This document shows positions 16,166 through 20,448 of a stretch of DNA of 20,448 bases, in pieces; positions within the stretch are counted from its first letter, which is position 1; every line of letters starts with the position of its first letter. Under the pieces are notes generated by a model, which searched no databases, was not told where the DNA came from, and worked only from the letters and a program-made list of their open reading frames with translations. A program made the position numbers and the translations under genes. The stretch comes from Ignavibacteriaceae bacterium (GTDB lineage: Bacteria; Bacteroidota; Ignavibacteria; Ignavibacteriales; Ignavibacteriaceae): assembly GCA_025449775.1 (NCBI GenBank), contig JANWIS010000114.1, forward strand, positions 1 to 20,448, written 5' to 3'.

Positions 16166-16192
16166 TTATCTGACATAAACCTGACCAGATAA
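16166..16192 (+). terminator. Inverted repeat after the four-Cys gene, possible weak terminator
   Basis: TTATCTG (16166-16172) and CAGATAA (16186-16192) form a perfect 7-bp stem with a 13-nt loop, followed by GTTTT. It begins just after the stop codon. It may end transcription of the four-Cys gene or act as an operator before the lipoprotein gene. Confidence 0.35.
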
Positions 16193-16228
16193 GTTTTAAA
16201 ATATTAGGTTAATTGGAGAGAACATAAT

Positions 16229-16897
16229 ATGAAGAAAAAACTTATTGCAATAGCTTTATCAATCCTGATTATTCTTTCTGCATGTAATATTGAAGAATTA
16301 ATCGGCGATCTTGATGACTCAGTAATCACTGCAAAATCCAAAGTTGGTGAAGTGCTTAATACTGCAAAGAGTGACTTTACACAGGATGCACAACTTGCAG
16401 CGATTTATGGATGGAACGTTAACACTGATGGGCAGGTTGATCTACAAAAGCCAACAGAAAATGCTTTTGTATATGTTGTGCAATCCGATTCGGACCAGAC
16501 AAATGAGTTTTATGTACCAGTTTATAAATCCTCTCCTGTTAACTCGCCTATAAACTTTAACGATATGCTTTCATTAATAAAAAATAACGATGCCAAAGAT
16601 ATTATGATGTCGGTATTCGGAGAGCTTGCAACTGTTAATATCAATCCATCAGTTAATTATGATGACAGCCGGCAAGTAATGGAAAAAATGTTTATCAGGA
16701 GTGATGTAACGGCATTCAGAAATTCAAATCCGGGTTCCAGGATTGATATGTTCTTAATTCCCAGCAAATCGATTGACACTACTAACGTGAACAATACAGC
16801 CGACTGGGTTGTAAACTTTTATGGTGACAGCACAGCTTTAGTTTTATGGCTTCACCCAGGCACATCGAATGGAATAATTGATGTTATATCGAATTGA
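16229..16897 (+). CDS. Putative lipoprotein of unknown function
   Basis: This 222-residue exported protein has a textbook type II signal peptide: Lys2-4, a hydrophobic stretch, and lipobox LSAC with Cys19. The start ATG has GGAGAG at 16215-16220 with 8-nt spacing. The mature part is mixed alpha/beta with no motif I know. Recognisable stretches are an Asp/Glu-rich start (EELIGDLDDS), IYGWNVNTDGQVDLQKPTE, and VVNFYGDSTALVLWLHPG near the end. It could be a periplasmic or surface-anchored protein of FCB-group bacteria. It stands alone between the four-Cys gene and the convergent lytic transglycosylase gene. No function is proposed. Confidence 0.8.
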   Translation: MKKKLIAIALSILIILSACNIEELIGDLDDSVITAKSKVGEVLNTAKSDFTQDAQLAAIYGWNVNTDGQVDLQKPTENAFVYVVQSDSDQTNEFYVPVYKSSPVNSPINFNDMLSLIKNNDAKDIMMSVFGELATVNINPSVNYDDSRQVMEKMFIRSDVTAFRNSNPGSRIDMFLIPSKSIDTTNVNNTADWVVNFYGDSTALVLWLHPGTSNGIIDVISN

Positions 16898-16960
16898 ATA
16901 ATTTGGAAAGATGTAATTTAAATTAACCTTTTGCTGAATTAAACAACGTAGATAACATCC

Positions 16961-17920
16961 TCAATCCTTAACCATCACAATACTTCCCTCTTTCGGAAGT
17001 TTAAGCGTGTAAGTTTTTTTGTTTTTATTATCCAGATGATTATCCCGAAGCCATGGGTTATACATCTTCAATATAAAATAATTTATATTCAGTCTTGCAG
17101 CATAATCAGCAAAGTTTGTTACTGAGCTATCAAGAGTTACTTCATAAAATTCAACCGGCTGATATTTGTCTTCTTCTTTAATATTAAATCCATAGATCTC
17201 AGGACTCTGTAAAATATATTTTAACGAAACTATCCTTGCTACAAATCTTGAAGTCTCAGCATTAATAACAAGATTAAAATAATTTATTGCTTTTTGCCGA
17301 GAACGTTGTTCGGTTATTCCATCCTGACCCATATTATAAGAAGCTGCGGCACTAATCCAGCTGCCGAACATATTATATGAATCCTGCAAATACTTACAAG
17401 CAGCTTCAGCAGATTTTTCTACATGATATCTTTCATCAATCTGGTCATTTATTTCGAGACCATATTTTAATCCTGCTTCTTTCATAAATTGCCAGAAGCC
17501 TGTTGCACCGGCCGGAGAAATTACATTTTCAAGATTGCTTTCGGCTACACATAAATATTTAAAGTCATCGGGAATGTTATTCTTCTTTAAAATTGGTTCT
17601 ATCAAAGGAAACCATCTTTTTGATCTTTTTATTGCCAGGCTTGTCGATGAGTGCAAGTATGTGTTCGCAAGAAATTCCCGGTCCATCCTTTCATATACCT
17701 CAAAGTTTTCAGTTGGAATTTTTTCTCCGGCAAATTCCAGGTAGGTGGGAAACTTAGGCGAAATTATCCGGTATCCCTGTGGGAATTCTTCTTCGGGTTC
17801 TTCTGCCGCAGTAGTATTAAAATCTTCTGAGCGAATCAGAAAAGTTGCTGCCAGAATTAATCCGGTTGTGAACAGGATGCCAAATACGAAATAAATAATT
17901 TTTACGGATGGTATTTTCAT
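16961..17920 (-). CDS. Membrane-anchored MltD-like lytic transglycosylase
   Basis: This is a peptidoglycan-cleaving enzyme of the GH23/SLT fold, 319 residues. An uncleaved-looking N-terminal membrane helix (about 7-29) is followed by an acidic, low-complexity linker. The SLT domain (about 95-240) contains the catalytic Glu127 in AESNL, the SPAGATGFWQFM motif, DERYHVEKSAEAACKYL and AAASYNMG. This is the MltD-type pattern. The last 60 residues (FADYAARLNINYFILKMYNPWLRD, then YTLKLP) resemble the region after the SLT domain in other MltD-like enzymes, not a complete LysM. It has GGAAGAAG before the ATG. It probably cuts glycan strands in the periplasm, for wall turnover or to let envelope machines through. 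It is divergent from the 15-residue-repeat protein gene and not adjacent to the pilus genes. Confidence 0.9.
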   Translation of the reverse strand: MKIPSVKIIYFVFGILFTTGLILAATFLIRSEDFNTTAAEEPEEEFPQGYRIISPKFPTYLEFAGEKIPTENFEVYERMDREFLANTYLHSSTSLAIKRSKRWFPLIEPILKKNNIPDDFKYLCVAESNLENVISPAGATGFWQFMKEAGLKYGLEINDQIDERYHVEKSAEAACKYLQDSYNMFGSWISAAASYNMGQDGITEQRSRQKAINYFNLVINAETSRFVARIVSLKYILQSPEIYGFNIKEEDKYQPVEFYEVTLDSSVTNFADYAARLNINYFILKMYNPWLRDNHLDNKNKKTYTLKLPKEGSIVMVKD

Positions 17921-18057
17921 TTAATGTCTTCTTCCAGTTTTTGTATTTTTGTTTGTGATTTTGATTTGCGAGTATATAAAAATCTTTTGGTAAATGTAAA
18001 CTTTATTTTGTTTGAGATAAATGGAAATAAAATTGAACAAGATATACTATTTATAAA

Positions 18058-18074
18058 TCCATCCAACGGATGGA
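18058..18074. repeat. Perfect 7-bp hairpin in the divergent intergenic region
   Basis: TCCATCC (18058-18064), loop AAC, GGATGGA (18068-18074) lies in the 290-bp AT-rich gap between the transglycosylase and repeat-protein genes. It is much more GC-rich than its surroundings. It could be an operator, a hairpin in a leader RNA, or the stem of a small RNA. The rest of the gap (17921-18210) shows nothing I can name except the -7-like element listed separately. Confidence 0.4.
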
Positions 18075-18164
18075 AATCTTAACCAATCTGTTGTAAGGGA
18101 GTCTTAAGGATTTGTTTTTTGATATTAAGTGATTAGAAACAAGTATATAAATATTTCGTAACAT

Positions 18165-18172
18165 TATTTTTG
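18165..18172 (+). promoter_or_regulatory. TAnnTTTG -7-like element before the repeat-protein gene
   Basis: TATTTTTG matches the Bacteroidota -7 consensus exactly, 38 bp before ATG 18211. No TTTG lies at the expected distance upstream, so the match may be chance in AT-rich DNA. Confidence 0.3.
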
Positions 18173-18210
18173 TAGAGAAACATTTAATTATTAACTATTC
18201 GGAGTTTTCA

Positions 18211-18702
18211 ATGCATATAAATTATAAATCAATTCCGGTGTTTTTCGTTTTGGTTCTAAGTTTTACATTGACAGCATTTCCTCAGGACAATCCTATCCAG
18301 CTTTCACTATTTAATCCAGTACAAATTGTTCCTGAAAATGAATCCGTCAGTGGAATCAGACTTAATCTTATCTATACAAAAAATGTTAATATGACAGGAC
18401 TTGATATCGGATTAGTGAATGTAAATACAGGAAAACTCAGCGGTGTTCAATGGGGCGGTGTCAACTTGCTTGATGGCGGATTCACAGGCTGGCAAGCAGG
18501 ATTTGTTAATATTTCAAGAGGAAATGCAGTCGGTCTTCAGTCTTCCTGGGTTAATCATCACAGCGGAAATTTTAACGGACTTCAATTTTCTATTGTAAAC
18601 TATGCAGCAACTCTTGAAGGATTACAACTTGGTCTGATAAATATTATCGGTGAAGGCGGATTTCTTCCTGTGTTCCCGATTTTTAATTTTGATTTTGATT
18701 AG
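18211..18702 (+). CDS. Exported protein of tandem 15-residue Gly/Gln/Asn repeats
   Basis: This is a 163-residue secreted or outer-membrane-associated protein. It has a signal peptide (about 1-25, ending AFPQ) and a Shine-Dalgarno GGAG at 18201-18204. Residues 46 to about 150 are a regular series with a 15-residue period: units start at 46, 61, 76, 91, 106, 121 and 135 (the unit at 121 is one residue short). The consensus is x-x-G-[LVW]-Q-x-[GS]-x-[VI]-N-x-x-x-G-x, as in FTGWQAGFVNISRGN. The alternating polar and hydrophobic residues suggest short beta-strands stacked in a solenoid or sheet. It ends in FPIFNFDFD, a terminal aromatic rich in Phe. Similar repeats occur in annotated surface-repeat proteins of Leptospira and Bacteroidota, recalled from general knowledge and not searched. 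Its function is unknown. Confidence 0.83.
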   Translation: MHINYKSIPVFFVLVLSFTLTAFPQDNPIQLSLFNPVQIVPENESVSGIRLNLIYTKNVNMTGLDIGLVNVNTGKLSGVQWGGVNLLDGGFTGWQAGFVNISRGNAVGLQSSWVNHHSGNFNGLQFSIVNYAATLEGLQLGLINIIGEGGFLPVFPIFNFDFD

Positions 18703-18736
18703 TAATTAGCCGGACAAATAAAAAGGAATAAAATAA

Positions 18737-18769
18737 AAATTAATGCGGAATTTTCATCCGCCTTAATTT
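18737..18769. terminator. Bidirectional intrinsic terminator
   Basis: The arms AAATTAA-T-GCGGA (18737-18749) and TCCGC-C-TTAATTT (18757-18769) form a 13-position stem with one internal mismatch and a 7-nt loop. The flanks give a T-run on the plus strand side (TTAATTTG) and, on the minus strand, TTAATTTTTATTTTATT. It lies between the convergent ends of the repeat-protein gene and the TPR lipoprotein gene, so it serves both. Confidence 0.85.
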
Positions 18770-18771
18770 GT

Positions 18772-20244
18772 TTATAATGAAGCCAGCATTTCTTTCGCTT
18801 TGTTCCTTACAAAAGCTTGGTTCATGTTGATAAGTGAATTAAAATTCATACACTTGTCAGCAAACTTTTTTGCTACCTCAGCATTTCCATCTTTTGAATA
18901 AGCCATTGCCATATAATAATATACTTGCGGATTCTGAAGATTAGATTTTTCAAATTCGCTTACTGCCAGTTTATAATCATTTTCCTTTAATGCGATCATT
19001 CCTTTTAAGTAATGTGAAAGCCATATTTGAAAGGTATTGTTAGCATTGTACGCACGGGTGCTGAATTGATCTGCAAAGTTTTTTGCATCTTCAATTTTTC
19101 CCGTCATCAATGTGATTCTTCCACGATTATATACATCAAGTCTTCGGGAATTTTCTTTAACTTCTTCAGACAAACCACATCCCTCCATCACAACTAATGC
19201 CTCATCAAATTTTAATTTTGCCCGATCATATTTTCCTGCTTCAAAAAGAATATTTCCCATTACGATCAAATCACCGTTCATTGCTGCAGCATCATTAATA
19301 TTCTTTCCAAGATTAAATTGCTTTTGCATTTCTTCCATTGCTCCATCAATGTTCCCTTCATCAACATATGAAACGGTTTTTGTAAAAAGTGCAAATCGTC
19401 TTTCACCATCGTCCTTGGCTATCTTATAACTGTTGTCACAATTCTCTTTGGCTTCTTCATACTTTCTTAAGAAGGTAAGATTGTTTGAAACTCCCATAAG
19501 TGATGGGAAAAAATCGGGGTTGATCTCGAGCGCTTTTTTATATTGCACGATTGACTCTTCGTACCGTCCTTGCTTGGAAAGCATTTCTGCGTATGAATCG
19601 TATGGATTCGGATCATTTGGAATAAGCTCGATATACTTCTTGAAAGCCTTTTCAGATTCAGAATAATTTTCCAAATTACGATACGAGTAGCCAAGCATAT
19701 TATAAGATGATGAATAATTCGGATCTATCTCAGTGGATTTGCTTAGATGTTGAATTGCCAGTTCATAATTTTGTTGTCCGAAGTAGAATTGACCAAGCTG
19801 GCCCTGAGCTCTTTCATCATTAGGATAAAGCACAACAAGTTTTTTTAAATATTCTTCCTGTGCTTTCTGATCTCCGTCGGCTCCCGCTTTCAATGCAAGA
19901 ATAATAAGTCTTTCACCCCCAGAAACATTTTCAATATTTGCAACTGCGTTATCCAGATCGGCAAAAAATCCTTTTGCCGTTGGGTTGGCTATCGAATGAT
20001 AATAATAAGCCATTGCAAACTTGTCATCCTTCGCAATTGCATTTTCGAAAAACAGTAATGATTCCCTCTGCTGAAGCTTTTCAAAGAGTTCACGGCCAGC
20101 AATGAATTCCTTTTCAGCTTCTGATGACATTGTTGTAATTGAAATCTTTCCCTCTGCTTCTTGTTTTGAACATCCACCCGAAATCAGAAAAATTAACAAG
20201 AGAATAAGTGAGACTACCGTTGTTTTTAAAAAAGGTTTTGACAT
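18772..20244 (-). CDS. TPR-repeat lipoprotein
   Basis: This 490-residue protein has an N-terminal export signal ending in a lipobox-like ISGGC (Cys25; Ser at -3 is not ideal). Almost the whole mature part is helical repeats. The clearest TPR units lie at about 144-245 (RAQGQLGQFYFGQQNYELAIQ, then NMLGYSYRNLENYSESEKAF, then DSYAEMLSKQGRYEESIVQY), with more divergent helices on both sides, up to a last unit near 440-465 (QVYYYMAMAYSKDGNAEVAK). TPR proteins scaffold protein-protein contacts; as a lipoprotein it would work in the periplasm or at the outer membrane. AAGGAG (20251-20256) lies 6 nt before the ATG, fixing the start. Its partner is unknown. TPR lipoproteins (PilF/PilW type) help secretin assembly in other T4P systems, but those are about 250 residues, and this gene is far from the secretin here. 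Confidence 0.88.
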   Translation of the reverse strand: MSKPFLKTTVVSLILLLIFLISGGCSKQEAEGKISITTMSSEAEKEFIAGRELFEKLQQRESLLFFENAIAKDDKFAMAYYYHSIANPTAKGFFADLDNAVANIENVSGGERLIILALKAGADGDQKAQEEYLKKLVVLYPNDERAQGQLGQFYFGQQNYELAIQHLSKSTEIDPNYSSSYNMLGYSYRNLENYSESEKAFKKYIELIPNDPNPYDSYAEMLSKQGRYEESIVQYKKALEINPDFFPSLMGVSNNLTFLRKYEEAKENCDNSYKIAKDDGERRFALFTKTVSYVDEGNIDGAMEEMQKQFNLGKNINDAAAMNGDLIVMGNILFEAGKYDRAKLKFDEALVVMEGCGLSEEVKENSRRLDVYNRGRITLMTGKIEDAKNFADQFSTRAYNANNTFQIWLSHYLKGMIALKENDYKLAVSEFEKSNLQNPQVYYYMAMAYSKDGNAEVAKKFADKCMNFNSLINMNQAFVRNKAKEMLASL

Positions 20245-20250
20245 ATGTAA

Positions 20251-20256
20251 CTCCTT
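20251..20256 (-). promoter_or_regulatory. Strong Shine-Dalgarno of the TPR lipoprotein gene
   Basis: A perfect AAGGAG lies 6 nt before ATG 20244. It is useful because Bacteroidota proper rarely use such sites, so it argues for a Chlorobiota/Ignavibacteria-like translation signal. Confidence 0.7.
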
Positions 20257-20389
20257 AATTTTTATTATTGATTTTTTGTGAGCATCAGGATAATTATTTT
20301 GAAATGAACTTAATGCGCTTGATTTCGAATTTCAACCGATTAATGATTAGCGGTAATTTTATGAAGCTTCTGGAAAGATCATTCTCTGG

Positions 20390-20448
20390 CTATTTCATTA
20401 AAACCATTTTCCGTACGTCAATAAAATCTTTAACCTTGAGCCTGAAAA
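20390..20448 (-). other. Right edge: possible C-terminal tail of a gene running in from the right
   Basis: Two minus-strand frames are open at the right edge. One reads FRLKVKDFIDVRKMVLMK before a TAG at 20390-20392; the other reads FSGSRLKILLTYGKWF before a TAA at 20398-20400. Either could be a protein end, or both could be chance. The DNA from 20257 to 20389 shows no gene or clear hairpin and presumably holds the TPR gene promoter. Confidence 0.2.

Noticed and set aside
16344..16553. Short plus-strand frame inside the lipoprotein gene
   Set aside because: It is a shifted frame of the lipoprotein gene, whose signal peptide, lipobox and Shine-Dalgarno are convincing.
16898..16960. A terminator between the convergent lipoprotein and transglycosylase genes
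   Set aside because: Only a short AT palindrome (aatttaaatt) and distant GATGT/ACATC arms are visible; no stem with a tight loop and T-run.

Overview
This is an AT-rich bacterial window. Its main content is a long plus-strand run of type IV pilus (T4P) / type II secretion-like assembly genes that passes directly into two-component signalling genes. Right of centre are an NtrC-type regulator and its kinase on the minus strand, a tRNA-Lys, and a looser set of envelope genes. The closest fit I can offer is the Bacteroidota/Chlorobiota side of the FCB group, possibly an Ignavibacteria-like organism. The grounds are low GC, a tRNA promoter matching the Bacteroidota TTTG / TAnnTTTG pattern, and signal peptides ending in FPQ, together with clear Shine-Dalgarno sequences that classical Bacteroidota usually lack. 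This lineage call is inference; no marker gene is present.

Left block (1-7541, plus): the 3' part of a PilC/GspF platform protein, a canonical PilB/GspE assembly ATPase with its zinc tetracysteine, then a 208-bp leader with two perfect inverted repeats. It continues with a TTG-started PilT-like ATPase, a PilM-PilN-like fusion, a PilO-PilP/GspC-like fusion, and an unusually short secretin. From the PilT-like gene to the secretin the genes overlap (4 and 8 bp) or sit 17 bp apart. The PilM-N-O-P-Q trans-envelope set thus appears compressed into three genes. No pilin or prepilin peptidase is seen in the window.

Signalling block (7538-12142, plus): a receiver-only regulator overlaps the end of the secretin gene by 4 bp. 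It is followed by a membrane hybrid histidine kinase with three C-terminal receivers and no HPt. One base later comes a receiver fused to what looks like a lone histidine-kinase dimerisation/phosphoacceptor (DHp) helix pair with no ATPase domain. I infer a pilus-linked phosphorelay in which the REC-DHp protein supplies the missing phosphotransfer histidine.

Minus-strand pair (12135-15476): a PAS-GAF hybrid kinase and, 6 bp upstream of it, a sigma-54-dependent NtrC-family regulator. The kinase gene overlaps the REC-DHp gene tail to tail by 8 bp.

Right block (15477-20448): tRNA-Lys(UUU) with its promoter, a small membrane protein with a four-Cys motif, an orphan lipoprotein, a membrane-anchored MltD-like lytic transglycosylase (minus), an exported protein built of 15-residue repeats, a strong bidirectional terminator, and a TPR lipoprotein (minus). 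The last 200 bp contain no convincing gene, only possible tails of one running in from the right. No transposon, integrase, CRISPR array or rRNA was seen.
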